Shown: one piece after another, positions 1 through 10,889 of the stretch
Layout: each line of letters begins with the position of its first letter
Numbering within the stretch: the stretch's first letter is position 1
Assembly: GCA_020725265.1 (NCBI GenBank)
Contig: DYFK01000002.1
Span: 150,288 to 214,287, forward strand
From: Hydrogenophilus sp.
GTDB taxonomy: Bacteria > Pseudomonadota > Gammaproteobacteria > Burkholderiales > Thiobacillaceae
Length of the DNA: 64,000 nt
Direction: 5' to 3'
Position numbers and translations under genes: made by a program
Notes under the pieces: generated by a model
Told to the model about the DNA's origin: nothing
Databases searched by the model: none
What the model saw: the letters and a program-made list of their open reading frames with translations, nothing else

Positions 1-2
1 AG

Positions 3-1067
3 GTGATCGCGATGCGCGCCGTGCCCTGGGCGCGCATGGGTCTGGCCAAGACCCTGCACATGCAGACACGCGACCAGGAAGCCGAGAGCCTGCTCGAGGA
101 TCTGGTCGAACAGTCGCCCGACTATCTGGCCGCCTACGATCTGCTCAGCCAGATCCAGCAAGCCGTCAACAAGGAAAAGGAAGCCCAGGCCACCCTGGAA
201 AAGGCGGTGGCGCGTTCACCCAACGCGATCCTGCGCCAACAGGCGGTCGGCCGGCTGGCCTATGACAACGGCGACCTGGAAACCGCGGAAAAGGCACTCA
301 CCGCCGCCGTCCAGCGTGGCCGCAACTCGATCCTGCGCAACCCGGCCGATCACGCCGATCTCGCCCGCTTCCAGATGGAACGCGGCAAACTGAAGGAAGC
401 CGGCGGCACGATCAAGGATCTGCGCGAATCCTATGCCGACCAGCCGGTCGCGCATGTCGCCGCCGCCACCATGGAAAGCCTGCTGCATACCCGCACCGGC
501 AACACCGAAGCCTCGAAAAAGGCCCTGGATCACGCGACCCGCCTGATGCGGGAACACGGCATCGAACCGGATCGGGCCATGAGCCTGAATCTGGCCGAGG
601 CCTGTCTGGCCAATGGCGACCTGGAGTCGGCCCAGCGCCTGGCCGGTGAACTGGTCCGCGACAACCATGAAAACAGCCGTCTGCAGGACAAGGTCCGCAA
701 GCTCTACAACCAGTTCGGTCATGCCGACACGGCCGAGACCCTGATCGCCGAAAGCACCCAGGTCGCCATTTCTCTGAACAACCAGGCGGTGCGCATGGCC
801 AGGGCCGGCGACCTGCCTGGCGCGGTGGCGCTGCTTGGTGATGCCGCCGAACGCATGCCCAACAATGTCGCCATCCAGTTGAATGCCGCCCACGCGCTGA
901 TCACCCTGATGTCCGCCAAGGGCTGGGACGAGGCCCGCGCCGGCACGGTCGGCGCCTACCTGGAGCGGGTCCGCAAAATCGAACCCAGAAGCCCCAAGTA
1001 CCTGAAAACCCAGGAAATGTTCCAGGATCTTGGCCGTCGTTACGGCATTCGCATCGGGAGACGCTGA
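3..1067 (+). CDS. TPR-repeat protein, 5'-truncated (probable C-terminal part of a response regulator with TPRs)
   Basis: The frame is open from the window edge, so the true start lies upstream; at least 354 residues are visible. The protein is almost wholly helical, with repeated A/L/Y-rich helix pairs typical of tetratricopeptide repeats, and shows no catalytic motif or membrane segment. TPRs bind partner proteins. The stop is followed after one base by the ATG of a soluble histidine kinase. In many beta- and gammaproteobacteria a protein with an N-terminal receiver domain followed by TPRs is paired with such a kinase, so I infer that a receiver domain lies upstream of the window. Only the TPR part can be seen; the receiver domain is inference. 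Confidence 0.75.
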   Translation: MIAMRAVPWARMGLAKTLHMQTRDQEAESLLEDLVEQSPDYLAAYDLLSQIQQAVNKEKEAQATLEKAVARSPNAILRQQAVGRLAYDNGDLETAEKALTAAVQRGRNSILRNPADHADLARFQMERGKLKEAGGTIKDLRESYADQPVAHVAAATMESLLHTRTGNTEASKKALDHATRLMREHGIEPDRAMSLNLAEACLANGDLESAQRLAGELVRDNHENSRLQDKVRKLYNQFGHADTAETLIAESTQVAISLNNQAVRMARAGDLPGAVALLGDAAERMPNNVAIQLNAAHALITLMSAKGWDEARAGTVGAYLERVRKIEPRSPKYLKTQEMFQDLGRRYGIRIGRR

Positions 1068-1068
1068 C

Positions 1069-2384
<1,316 letters not shown>

Positions 2385-2391
2385 GGCGCGC

Positions 2392-2709
2392 TCAGCCGAA
2401 ATGGCAGACGTAGTGGTAGGCCTCGCCCGGCGCCACCTCGATGTCGAAGCTGGAATCACCGGGTACTTCGAAACGCTCGCCGGGACCGTACTCGCGCCAG
2501 GACTGTTCGCCCTTCTGGCGCACCCGGCAACGCCCTTCCACGGTTTCCATGATCTCCGGCGCGCCGGTGTTGAAGGTCAGTGTCGCCGGCAGGATGACGC
2601 CGACACTCTTGCGCGTGCCATCGGGAAATTCGACGGTGTGGGAAACGCATTTGCCATCGAAATAGACATTGGCTTTCTTCAGTACGGAAACTTGGTCGAA
2701 ACGGGACAT
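2392..2709 (-). CDS. ppnP: Pyrimidine/purine nucleoside phosphorylase PpnP (DUF1255 cupin)
   Basis: The 105-residue protein is a single small cupin-like barrel with the PpnP/YaiE signature: an N-terminal [14 protein letters not shown] segment, [20 protein letters not shown], and a C-terminal [16 protein letters not shown] stretch. Family members cleave nucleosides to the free base and ribose-1-phosphate, feeding salvage. The ATG at 2709 was chosen because it gives the expected family length (E. coli PpnP is a little shorter); the longer open frame upstream runs into the next gene. It follows a small DUF2788 gene on the same strand with a 2-bp gap, and its stop faces that of gmk. Confidence 0.9.
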   Translation of the reverse strand: MSRFDQVSVLKKANVYFDGKCVSHTVEFPDGTRKSVGVILPATLTFNTGAPEIMETVEGRCRVRQKGEQSWREYGPGERFEVPGDSSFDIEVAPGEAYHYVCHFG

Positions 2710-2711
2710 GG

Positions 2712-2933
2712 TCAGATTTTCCAGAGGGTCTGAATGACGATTTTGGCGACGAAACCGACCATGCCCAGCGCCAGCACCAGAAACAGGGCGAAGGTTCCGG
2801 TCTTGCCGGCTTTCGAGCGGTAGGCGAGATTGCCAATGATGAACAACATGAACAGGATCAGGGCGGCGATGCCGAACGTCGCGCCGAACTCGGCGACTTC
2901 GCTTTCGCTGTAGCCGAACAACGTACCTTGCAT
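2712..2933 (-). CDS. DUF2788 small inner-membrane protein
   Basis: The 73-residue protein has two predicted membrane helices (about 18-40 and 47-70) joined by a short basic loop containing SKAGKTGTF. This architecture and the LFxVLALGxxGFVAK pattern resemble the DUF2788 family of beta- and gammaproteobacteria, whose function is unknown. The gene lies 2 bp upstream of ppnP, so the two are probably co-transcribed, but nothing in the sequence links it to nucleoside salvage. Confidence 0.75.
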   Translation of the reverse strand: MQGTLFGYSESEVAEFGATFGIAALILFMLFIIGNLAYRSKAGKTGTFALFLVLALGMVGFVAKIVIQTLWKI

Positions 2934-3016
2934 GCCTCATCCCCCACGCCGATGCCTGACGAGCCGACGGCCAATGGACAGGTCAGTCGGCGGACTGGTG
3001 GCGAATACTGCCAGAA

Positions 3017-3062
3017 AGCGCGCGGGATTCGTCCCTGATGGTTATACCAATCGCCCGCGCGC

Positions 3063-3063
<1 letters not shown>
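3017..3063 (-). terminator. Candidate terminator after argG
   Basis: A perfect 10-bp inverted repeat (AGCGCGCGGG at 3017-3026, CCCGCGCGCT at 3054-3063) brackets a 27-nt interval that can itself form a small hairpin (GGT-ATA-ACC core). One arm reaches into the argG stop codon. On the minus strand the stem is followed by only a short T-rich stretch (TTTCT), so intrinsic termination is plausible but weak. Confidence 0.4.
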
Positions 3064-4292
<1,229 letters not shown>

Positions 4293-4325
4293 GATGAATC
4301 GCCGGAAAAACGGAGTTACGGGGAA

Positions 4326-4553
4326 TCAGTGGGTCTTGCCGTCCACGGCGACCACCTCGCCGGGAAAATCGCCGACGCGCAGGACGCGCACGTCGGTCTG
4401 GCGGGACGCGTGTTCGATCTCGATGCCGACCACGCGGCCATCCTCGCTCAGGTTGAGCACGATGCCGGCGTGCGCCTCCCAGGCATGGCTCGGGTTTTCC
4501 GGAGACAGCTCGATATAAAGGGAGTCGCTGTCCTTGAAGTACGCGATGTTCAC
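4326..4553 (-). CDS. DUF2283 domain protein embedded in the arginine operon
   Basis: This 75-residue protein starts with GTG. The start overlaps the argF stop as GTGA, and the open frame gives VNIAYFKDSDSLYIELS at the N terminus. The pattern YFKDSDSLYIEL followed by GIVLNLSEDGRVVGIEIEHAS is typical of DUF2283, a small beta-rich family of unknown function often found beside toxin-like genes. No toxin gene is present here; instead it sits between argF and argG. Tight coupling to argF suggests co-translation with ornithine carbamoyltransferase. Its role is unknown. Confidence 0.8.
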   Translation of the reverse strand: MNIAYFKDSDSLYIELSPENPSHAWEAHAGIVLNLSEDGRVVGIEIEHASRQTDVRVLRVGDFPGEVVAVDGKTH

Positions 4554-5476
4554 GTATTCACCCGCCCGAGCAGGAGGTATTCCATCAGCGCCTTCTGGGT
4601 ATGCAGGCGGTTCTCGGCCTCGTCCCAGACCACCGATTGTGGCCCGTCGATGACGTCGGCGTCGACTTCCTCGCCCCGGTGCGCCGGCAGGCAATGCATG
4701 AACAGCGCATCGGCATCGGCCACGCGCATCATGTCGGCGTCGACGCGCCAATCGGCGAACGCCTTCCGGCGTTCGTCGTTCTCGGCTTCGAAGCCCATGC
4801 TGGTCCAGACATCGGTGGTCACCAGATCGGCGCCCCGGCAGGCCTGCATCGGATCGTCAAAGGACTCGAAGTGCTCGGTTCCGAACAAGCCGGCGCGCTC
4901 CGGCTCCACTTCGTAGCCCGGGGGCGTGGAGACATGGACGTTGAAATCGAGAATCTCGGCGGCCTGCAACCAGGTATTGCACATATTGTTGGAATCGCCG
5001 ATCCAGGCCACGGTCTTGCCCTGGATCGGTCCACGTCGTTCGATGTACGTGAAGATGTCGGCCAGGATCTGGCAGGGGTGATATTCGTTGGTCAGGCCAT
5101 TGATCACGGGTACGCGCGAGTGCGCGGCGAAGCGCTCGATGATTTCCTGCTCGAAGGTGCGGATCATGACCACGTCGACCATGCGCGAGATGACCTCGGC
5201 GGCGTCCTCCACCGGCTCACCACGACCGAGCTGGGTGTCGCGCGTGTTCAGATAGATGGCCGCGCCACCCAACTGATGCATGCCGGCCTCGAACGACAAC
5301 CGGGTGCGGGTCGAGCTTTTCTCGAAGATCATCGCCAACGTCCGGTCGGCCAACGGATGGTAAGGCTCGTAGCGCTTGAACCGTTCCTTGATCAGCCGCG
5401 CGCGAACGAACAGATGTTCGAGCTCATCCCGCGACAAATCCTTGAATTGCAGGAAATGCTTGAGCGCGCCCATCAT
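4550..5476 (-). CDS. argF: Ornithine carbamoyltransferase (anabolic)
   Basis: It transfers the carbamoyl group from carbamoyl phosphate to ornithine, giving citrulline. The 308-residue protein carries the carbamoyl-phosphate motif SSTRTR (54-59), the HPCQ motif (133-136) and the ornithine-binding MHCLPAHRGEEV motif near the C terminus. There are two adjacent ATG codons (5476 and 5473); either may be used. The gap from the argD stop is 3 bp, and the stop overlaps the GTG of the DUF2283 gene, so argD, argF and the small gene look translationally coupled. Confidence 0.96.
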   Translation of the reverse strand: MMGALKHFLQFKDLSRDELEHLFVRARLIKERFKRYEPYHPLADRTLAMIFEKSSTRTRLSFEAGMHQLGGAAIYLNTRDTQLGRGEPVEDAAEVISRMVDVVMIRTFEQEIIERFAAHSRVPVINGLTNEYHPCQILADIFTYIERRGPIQGKTVAWIGDSNNMCNTWLQAAEILDFNVHVSTPPGYEVEPERAGLFGTEHFESFDDPMQACRGADLVTTDVWTSMGFEAENDERRKAFADWRVDADMMRVADADALFMHCLPAHRGEEVDADVIDGPQSVVWDEAENRLHTQKALMEYLLLGRVNT

Positions 5477-5479
5477 GTC

Positions 5480-6652
5480 TTATCCCAGAAAAGCACGGAT
5501 CAGTCCCGCCAGCCGCTCGGTCAGCAGCGAGGCTTCCTCCCGGCCCATGACCAGCGGCGGCAACAGCCGGACCACATTGTCGGCGGTGACGTTGATCAGC
5601 AGCTTTTCCGCCAATGCCCGGCTCACCAGCTCGGCGCACGGCCGATCCAGCTCGATTCCGACCATCAGTCCCTGCCCGCGGATGTCCTTGACCCCCTCCA
5701 GGCCGGCAAGGCGTTCGGACAGATCCTGCCGGATGAACGCGCCGAGTTCGGCGGCATTGGCCAGCAGTCCGTCGTCCTCCATCACCGCCAGTGTGGTCAG
5801 CGCGGCGACACAGGCCAGCGGCCCGCCGCCGAAGGTGGAGCCATGCTTGCCCGGAGTCAGGGTTTCGGCCGCGACGCCGCGCGCCAGACAGGCGCCGATG
5901 GGCACGCCGGAGCCCAACCCCTTCGCCAGGGTCATGACATCGGGCAGGATGCCGGCGTGCTGGAACGCGAACCAGGCACCGGTCCGGCCGATCCCGGTCT
6001 GCACCTCGTCCAGCATCAACAGCCAACCCTGGGCATCGCAGACGCGACGCAGTTCGGCCAGATAACCGGCCTCCGGAATCTGCACGCCGCCCTCGCCCTG
6101 ATAGGGCTCGACCAGCACGGCGACGATGTTCTTGTGGTGCCCGGCGAGCATTTCCACCGCCTCGGCATCGCCGAACGGCACCCTCACGAAACCGGTGACC
6201 AGCGGTTCGAAACCGGCCTGCACCTTGCGGTTGCCGGTGGCGGACAGGGTTGCCATGGTGCGGCCATGGAAGCTTTTTTCCATGACCACGATGGCCGGGT
6301 TCTCGACCCCCCGGTTATGGCCATGCAGGCGGGCGATCTTGATGGCGGCCTCATTGGCCTCCGCGCCCGAATTGCAGAAAAACGCCCTGGACAACCCGGA
6401 CAGGGTGCACAGACGCTCGGCGAGCAGCTCCTGCTCCGGAATCCGATAGATGTTCGAGGTATGGATCAATCTGCCGGCCTGCTCGCACAACGCCCGGGCA
6501 AGCCGGGGATGGGCATGGCCGAGACCATTGACGGCGACGCCCGCGAGGGCATCCAGATATTTCCCGCCGTCTCCGTCATACAGCCAGACCCCTTGGCCAT
6601 GAGTGAAAGCCAGGGGCTGCCTGCCATAGGTTTGCATCAGATAGTCAGACAT
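5480..6652 (-). CDS. argD: Acetylornithine aminotransferase (class III PLP)
   Basis: It transaminates N-acetylglutamate semialdehyde to N-acetylornithine, and in many bacteria also serves lysine synthesis. The 390-residue protein has the fold-type I features: NSGAEAN (94-100), DEVQTG (215-220) and the PLP-binding lysine in TLAKGLGSG (Lys244). The ATG at 6652 matches the family start MSDYLMQTYG; an in-frame extension to 6724 would translate through a perfect GC hairpin and is unlikely. It is the first gene of argD-argF-DUF2283-argG. A terminator-like hairpin with a T-run lies about 30 bp before the start (see 6671-6701). Confidence 0.95.
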   Translation of the reverse strand: MSDYLMQTYGRQPLAFTHGQGVWLYDGDGGKYLDALAGVAVNGLGHAHPRLARALCEQAGRLIHTSNIYRIPEQELLAERLCTLSGLSRAFFCNSGAEANEAAIKIARLHGHNRGVENPAIVVMEKSFHGRTMATLSATGNRKVQAGFEPLVTGFVRVPFGDAEAVEMLAGHHKNIVAVLVEPYQGEGGVQIPEAGYLAELRRVCDAQGWLLMLDEVQTGIGRTGAWFAFQHAGILPDVMTLAKGLGSGVPIGACLARGVAAETLTPGKHGSTFGGGPLACVAALTTLAVMEDDGLLANAAELGAFIRQDLSERLAGLEGVKDIRGQGLMVGIELDRPCAELVSRALAEKLLINVTADNVVRLLPPLVMGREEASLLTERLAGLIRAFLG

Positions 6653-6670
6653 ACGCGATTCAGCCGCTTG

Positions 6671-6701
6671 AAAAAAACACAACGGCGGCCCGGGCCGCCG
6701 T
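6671..6701 (-). terminator. Intrinsic-terminator-like hairpin immediately upstream of argD
   Basis: A perfect 20-bp palindrome (ACGGCGGCCC/GGGCCGCCGT, 6682-6701) is followed on the minus strand by TGTG and seven T residues (the A-run at 6671-6677). The argD ATG lies 18 bp beyond the T-run. It reads as a rho-independent terminator for minus-strand transcripts and so lies in the argD leader. It may be an attenuator or a barrier to read-through from 7.2-12.5 kb. No clear promoter was found between it and argD. Confidence 0.55.
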
Positions 6702-6926
6702 GCGGAAAGGAGGAAACATACCATTATTCAAGGTCGAGAAAAATCATTTGCCATGGACGGCGGCCACATCGCGGCCGGAGCGTTGGCGGCCCGCGCGCGT
6801 CGACGCGCGGGCCTCGACGAGGACATGACTTGCCTCGGTTTTTCACCAAACTCCGCCGCCAACTTCGATATCCTGTCACTCCCTTTTGTCCTTCTCCTTT
6901 CCATGACTTTCCCCGCGAGGCCGACC

Positions 6927-7304
6927 ATGACCAGGAAATCGGTGGACGATCTGCTTGAGGATGTCCGATTGATCAGCGAGGAGCGCCACGCGACCGTCCA
7001 GGCGGTGCGCGCGTTGGCCGCGAAACTGTTCACGCCGCTGGCCGAGGAAGTGAAGTACGGCGGCATCCTGTTCTCGTCGGGGGTGTCGTTCGGTGGCGTG
7101 TTCGCCTACCGGGATCACGTCTCGGTGGAGTTCAGCCACGGCGCCGACATCGACGACGCGTTCGGCCATCTGGAGGGTAACGGCAAGTTCCGCCGGCACG
7201 TCAAGCTGCGGACGGTGGCGGACATCGAGACGCGGCGGCTCGCCGACTACCTGCCGCTCGCGTGGAAAGCCGCCGAAACGGCCAGCCCCGGGTCGGGCCA
7301 CTGA
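6927..7304 (+). CDS. DUF1801 (YdhG/SufE-like fold) domain protein
   Basis: The protein of about 125 residues starts MTRKSVDDLLEDVRLI and contains a segment EVKYGGILFSSGVSFGGVFAYRDHVSVEFSHGA, the central beta-sheet pattern of DUF1801 proteins, whose function is unclear. The ATG at 6927 was chosen because GAGG lies about 7 bp upstream; alternatives at 6903 and 6753 lack such a site. It is a single plus-strand gene between two minus-strand groups, and its 3' end may overlap the end of a convergent small ORF (7247-7489). Confidence 0.7.
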   Translation: MTRKSVDDLLEDVRLISEERHATVQAVRALAAKLFTPLAEEVKYGGILFSSGVSFGGVFAYRDHVSVEFSHGADIDDAFGHLEGNGKFRRHVKLRTVADIETRRLADYLPLAWKAAETASPGSGH

Positions 7305-7489
7305 AGCCCCCGACGGTGCGACGGTCGGGAACAGGTGGCCGGAGCGCGTCCGGCGCTAGCGCCCGGCAGGATCTGACGCGATGTGAAGCGGTCGATGCCT
7401 GTATCGACGTTCCACGCCACCCCACCCCGGACGTCGACGCGCGCCAGCATCACCGTGCCTTTCGGGCCGGGCGCGGAAGTGTGGCCCAT
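7247..7489 (-). CDS. Possible small ORF coupled to the 107-residue gene
   Basis: An ATG overlaps the stop of the preceding minus-strand gene as TGATG and opens an 80-codon frame (MGHTSAPGPKGTVMLARVDV at the N terminus). In roughly the first 48 codons about four in five third positions are G or C, as in the neighbouring genes, and the stretch VDVRGGVAWNVDTGIDRF reads like protein. The last 58 bp overlap the 3' end of the convergent DUF1801 gene and read less convincingly, so the real protein may differ or be degraded. I recognise no family. Confidence 0.35.
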   Translation of the reverse strand: MGHTSAPGPKGTVMLARVDVRGGVAWNVDTGIDRFTSRQILPGASAGRAPATCSRPSHRRGLQWPDPGLAVSAAFHASGR

Positions 7490-7812
7490 CAGGGCGCCGG
7501 ATGGGCCTGGCGCGCGGACGCGGACACACGCGCCGGCCGCAACAGGATGTCGCCACTGCTGGCGTCGATCTCCGCGCCGCAATCCGGTGCTTTCTGGCGC
7601 GTCACTTCGTCGGCCAGGAATCGCAGAATCTCCGGACGGCGGGCATGCGCCCAGGGATGATGCCGAGCCCAGTGCTCGGCGTCGCCGCATTGGACGATGG
7701 CCACGACCTCGCCACCGCCGAATTCCCAATGGCAATCCAGACGATTGCCATCCTCGCGGTAGACGACGGTGCCAGCTCGGCCACGCGACAGGATGGTGAC
7801 GGCCCGATCCAT
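7489..7812 (-). CDS. Hypothetical protein, 107 residues, in ThDP/GT/PaaK-like cassette
   Basis: It starts 6 bp after the stop of the PaaK-like gene, so it is almost surely in the same transcript. No membrane segment or signal peptide is visible. The N-terminal half (MDRAVTILSRGRAGTVVYRE, then CHWEFGGGEVVAIVQC) looks like a small beta-sheet. The middle has AEHWARHHPWAHARRPEILRFLADEV, and then a short beta-like segment SSGDILLRPA. I do not recognise the family. It may be an accessory or carrier-like partner of the upstream enzymes, but there is no phosphopantetheine-type DSL motif. Confidence 0.7.
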   Translation of the reverse strand: MDRAVTILSRGRAGTVVYREDGNRLDCHWEFGGGEVVAIVQCGDAEHWARHHPWAHARRPEILRFLADEVTRQKAPDCGAEIDASSGDILLRPARVSASARQAHPAP

Positions 7813-7818
7813 ACCGGT

Positions 7819-9138
7819 TCAGGACGGCAGGCCGATGACGAAACGGTGCTTGCCGGACAGCGTGCGCGGGATGTCATCCAGGTAACGCACGCGCAGATGC
7901 ATGCCCGGATCGATGTCCTCGCGGATGCGGCGGGCGAGCGCGTCGATGTCGGCTGGCGGCGGCGGCGCGTCGACCACCAGATTGAGGTCGATGCGATCCG
8001 GCGCGCGCTGCACCCACTGGTACTGGCGGACCCGCGTCCAGCCGTAGAGCAGACGATTGAAGTAGGACGGGTGGATGCGTTTGCCGTCACCGGCGCGGAT
8101 CAGGTCGTTGCGCCGGCACATGCCCATTTCCATGAGCGGAAATGGCGAGCCGCAGTCGCACTCGCCGTCGAGCAGGCGGCCGCTGTCGCCGATGTCGTAG
8201 CGGATGAAGGGCATTTGCCGGTTGGTCAGCGAGGTCACCAGCAGGCGGTCCTCGCCATCGACATGCCGCGACTCCAGCCAGACCAGGTCGGCGCACACAT
8301 GCATGTGGCCGCGCCGGCACTCCCAGGCGATGTTGGGCACTTCGCGGCTGCCGTACTGGTTGAACACCCGGCAGCCGAAAGCGCGCCGCATCAGCTCGCG
8401 CTGGCTGTCGTCGAGCACTTCGGCGGTGGAATAGACGCCGATCAGGCTGGTCGGCATGGCCACGCGCTCGGCCAGCGCGAAGCGCGCGACTTCGGTCAGC
8501 GCCGAGGCGTAGCCCTGTAACAGCGTCGGCCGGTAACGCTGGATGAAGCGTGTCCAGGCATGCAGGTTGGCGGCGCTGTATTCCCAGGCGGGAATGGTCC
8601 GCTCGGCGGCGATGAAATCCCCCAGACCGGCGCCGAATTGCCGGCCGAACACGCCGCCAGCGACGACATCCTGGCGGGCGCCCCAGAAATTGAGGATCTT
8701 CTGACCGGGCCGCCAGCCGGACATCATGTAGCCGCGCATCATGCCGGCGCGCATCAGTTCGTGCTTGGCGTCGTCGTACCAGAACGCCAGCGGCTGGCCG
8801 GTGGAACCGCCGGTGTGACCGATCCGGGCCTGGACGCGATCGGCGTCGCGCGCGAGCAGGTCGTCGAGATGATCGCGCACGGCATCCTTGGTCAGGACCG
8901 GCAGATCCTCGATATCGACCCGGCCGCGCGCGGCGGCGGCCTTCACCCCGGCATCCAGGCGCGCCGCGTAATACGGTACGTTGGCGCCGGCGTGCGCGAC
9001 CAGGGCGGCGAGCTCGGTGGCCCGCCGATCGAGCAGTTCGCGCCGACTCAGCGCCTGGTTGACCAGCAACCGGTCGAGCAGCGCGTGGCGCGCCGGCAAG
9101 CGGCGCCGATTGAGCCAGCCACGCAGGCTCGCGATCAT
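7819..9138 (-). CDS. PaaK-like adenylate-forming enzyme (phenylacetate-CoA ligase/CapK family)
   Basis: The 439-residue protein belongs to the ANL superfamily, PaaK/CapK branch. Motifs seen are the phosphate-binding loop HTGGSTGQP (108-116), the A5-type YGSRE (262-266), the A7-type IRYDIGD (312-318) and a C-terminal catalytic-lysine segment RTLSGKHRF (Lys430). Cysteines at 274, 282, 327 and 329 with nearby histidines could bind zinc, as in some PaaK relatives. Family members activate a carboxylate as acyl-AMP and usually pass it to CoA; the substrate here is unknown. The start overlaps the stop of the GT-A-like gene as ATGA. The gene context is polysaccharide-like rather than phenylacetate breakdown. 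Confidence 0.85.
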   Translation of the reverse strand: MIASLRGWLNRRRLPARHALLDRLLVNQALSRRELLDRRATELAALVAHAGANVPYYAARLDAGVKAAAARGRVDIEDLPVLTKDAVRDHLDDLLARDADRVQARIGHTGGSTGQPLAFWYDDAKHELMRAGMMRGYMMSGWRPGQKILNFWGARQDVVAGGVFGRQFGAGLGDFIAAERTIPAWEYSAANLHAWTRFIQRYRPTLLQGYASALTEVARFALAERVAMPTSLIGVYSTAEVLDDSQRELMRRAFGCRVFNQYGSREVPNIAWECRRGHMHVCADLVWLESRHVDGEDRLLVTSLTNRQMPFIRYDIGDSGRLLDGECDCGSPFPLMEMGMCRRNDLIRAGDGKRIHPSYFNRLLYGWTRVRQYQWVQRAPDRIDLNLVVDAPPPPADIDALARRIREDIDPGMHLRVRYLDDIPRTLSGKHRFVIGLPS

Positions 9139-10889
9139 GACCCGCGCAGTATCGCCAGCGCTTGGCGCCAGGCTGCTCGGTCGTCTTCGTAAGCGGCCAG
9201 GGCGGCGCATTGGCGGGCACGCCAGTCAGCGCGCGCGGTCTCGGCCTCGATGCGGGCCAGACAGGGCGAATCGAGACCGAAGTGGAAATCCAGATTGGCG
9301 ACGAAGGCGCGGAAATCGGCGCGCGCGTCAGTCAGACCGGGCTCGGCCTGCCACCAGCGCCCGGGATCGTCGAACAGGGCCACGAGCTCGCCCAGGCGAG
9401 CTCGGATGCCAGCATGACGGGCTCGGTACTTCTCGGTCATTTCCCGCTGCGTGGCGGCCAGCGTGGCATCCAGTTCGGCGACCGCCAGCCGCCGCCCGGG
9501 GAAACCGCGCGCGGTCAGGCGCTCCATGGCAAACAGCATGACATCGCCGTGGAACTGGCGTTCGAACTCATCGCACAGATCCACGCGTTCGCGTTCGCCA
9601 CGCACGCCGGGACGAAATTCCGAAACGCCGGTCCCGGCGACGGTGCGCCGGTGCAGCATGGGCAGGTTGACGGAGACGAAACGCCCACCCAGTTCCGCGC
9701 GCAGCATGCGCCCCATGGTCGGCCCGGACATGCGCAGGCGCAACGGCGCGAACGGGATGAACCAGTCGAGCGCGTCCGGCCGGAACGCGTAGTTGCCGGT
9801 GTAAACGGTACGCGCCGGCTGGATGCTGGCGCGGACGTCCTGATGCCGGTACCAGGTCACCCGGGTGGGGTGTTCGCCATGGAAAAAGCCACGCAGGCGG
9901 CCGGCGAATTCGGTGAAACCATCGATGTTGGTGGGGGTGCCCGGATGCTCGCAGCGGTATCGGTAGACTTCGACCGGCGGCTGGAAGCCGAACAGATCGG
10001 CCATGTCATGATAGGCCGCCTCCCCGGAACCGCGGGTGTCGGTGACCGGCTGCCGGTAGGGCGCGTCCGGGACGCCGACGGCCATCTCTCGCAGGAAGGC
10101 GATGACGTCGTCGAGAAAATTTCCGGCCATCACCGCCGGCGACACCGGCGGATCGCCCACCACCTTGCCGGTGAGCACATCGGCGTCGGTTTCCGAGAAC
10201 ACCGCGTCGAGCAGGAAGAACACATTGAGCGCGCAGACCTCGTGGCCGCCGCCGGCACCGGCCACCTTGACCCGGAACAGTTGATCGCCGTCGACGGTCA
10301 GGCAGATCAGGCGCGGCCGCCGCGCGGCCAGCTCGGCGACGCGCAGATAGGCGACGTTGCGCATCATGGCCTGACCCTTGTGGCCGAAATCGTCGCGCCG
10401 GTGGCGGCCGATGCTGCCGCTCAGGTCGAGGCCGTCCAGACGGTCGAGCAGCGCCAGTTGCTGGTCGAGGCCGAAATATTCGACCGCCAGGCCACGCGCG
10501 CCGAATTCGCCGGCGAGGGCGCGATGGGCGTCGCGGGCACCGGCCGTTCGGCTGTCGTCGGCAAGCAGCACGCTGACCTTGTTACCGCCACCGTAACCGA
10601 AAGCCTGGCATTGCTCGTCCAGGCTATCCAGGCAGGCACGGGTCTGGCGCGGGTTATCGGCGACCGGGATGACGACCACGAAATCATGACGATCGTCATC
10701 ACCCGCCTCGGCGAGCGCGGCTTCCAGTTCACGGTAGGCGGCCCGCAACGGCGGCAGCAGGTCCGGGTCGAAGTCCGTCGACCAGAACGCGCGCTCCAGG
10801 CGCTCGACGGCGGCGCGCCGGGCGGCGAGATCGGAATCCGGCGCGCCCGCCAGGCGGTCAGCGCGCCGACAAATAGCGGGGGAAGGCAT
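9135..10889 (-). CDS. Large GT-A-fold glycosyltransferase-like protein
   Basis: The protein has about 584 residues. After a helical N terminus, a nucleotide-sugar-type domain begins with FVVVIPVADNPRQTRACLDSL (split over about 70-90), followed by LLADDS (DD at 111-112) and a DXD-like TVDGDQLF (DGD 200-202). A later segment RLRMSGPTMGRMLRAELGGRF resembles an acceptor-side region, and the C terminus is helical. It has no membrane helix. The start is uncertain: the ATG at 10889 overlaps the upstream ThDP gene by 32 bp, and 10910 is also open. Its stop overlaps the PaaK-like start as ATGA. Sugar donor and acceptor are unknown; the assignment rests on the N-terminal pattern only. Confidence 0.7.
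   Translation of the reverse strand: MPSPAICRRADRLAGAPDSDLAARRAAVERLERAFWSTDFDPDLLPPLRAAYRELEAALAEAGDDDRHDFVVVIPVADNPRQTRACLDSLDEQCQAFGYGGGNKVSVLLADDSRTAGARDAHRALAGEFGARGLAVEYFGLDQQLALLDRLDGLDLSGSIGRHRRDDFGHKGQAMMRNVAYLRVAELAARRPRLICLTVDGDQLFRVKVAGAGGGHEVCALNVFFLLDAVFSETDADVLTGKVVGDPPVSPAVMAGNFLDDVIAFLREMAVGVPDAPYRQPVTDTRGSGEAAYHDMADLFGFQPPVEVYRYRCEHPGTPTNIDGFTEFAGRLRGFFHGEHPTRVTWYRHQDVRASIQPARTVYTGNYAFRPDALDWFIPFAPLRLRMSGPTMGRMLRAELGGRFVSVNLPMLHRRTVAGTGVSEFRPGVRGERERVDLCDEFERQFHGDVMLFAMERLTARGFPGRRLAVAELDATLAATQREMTEKYRARHAGIRARLGELVALFDDPGRWWQAEPGLTDARADFRAFVANLDFHFGLDSPCLARIEAETARADWRARQCAALAAYEDDRAAWRQALAILRGS

Noticed and set aside
6788..6813. GC-rich inverted repeat (10-bp arms)
   Set aside because: It has no T-run and no gene boundary beside it, so it cannot be assigned. 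Noted only in the argD finding.
4601..6958. 785-codon plus-strand open frame
   Set aside because: It runs antisense through argF and argD, both with clear motifs. Long antisense frames are common in GC-rich DNA, and the translation has no family features.
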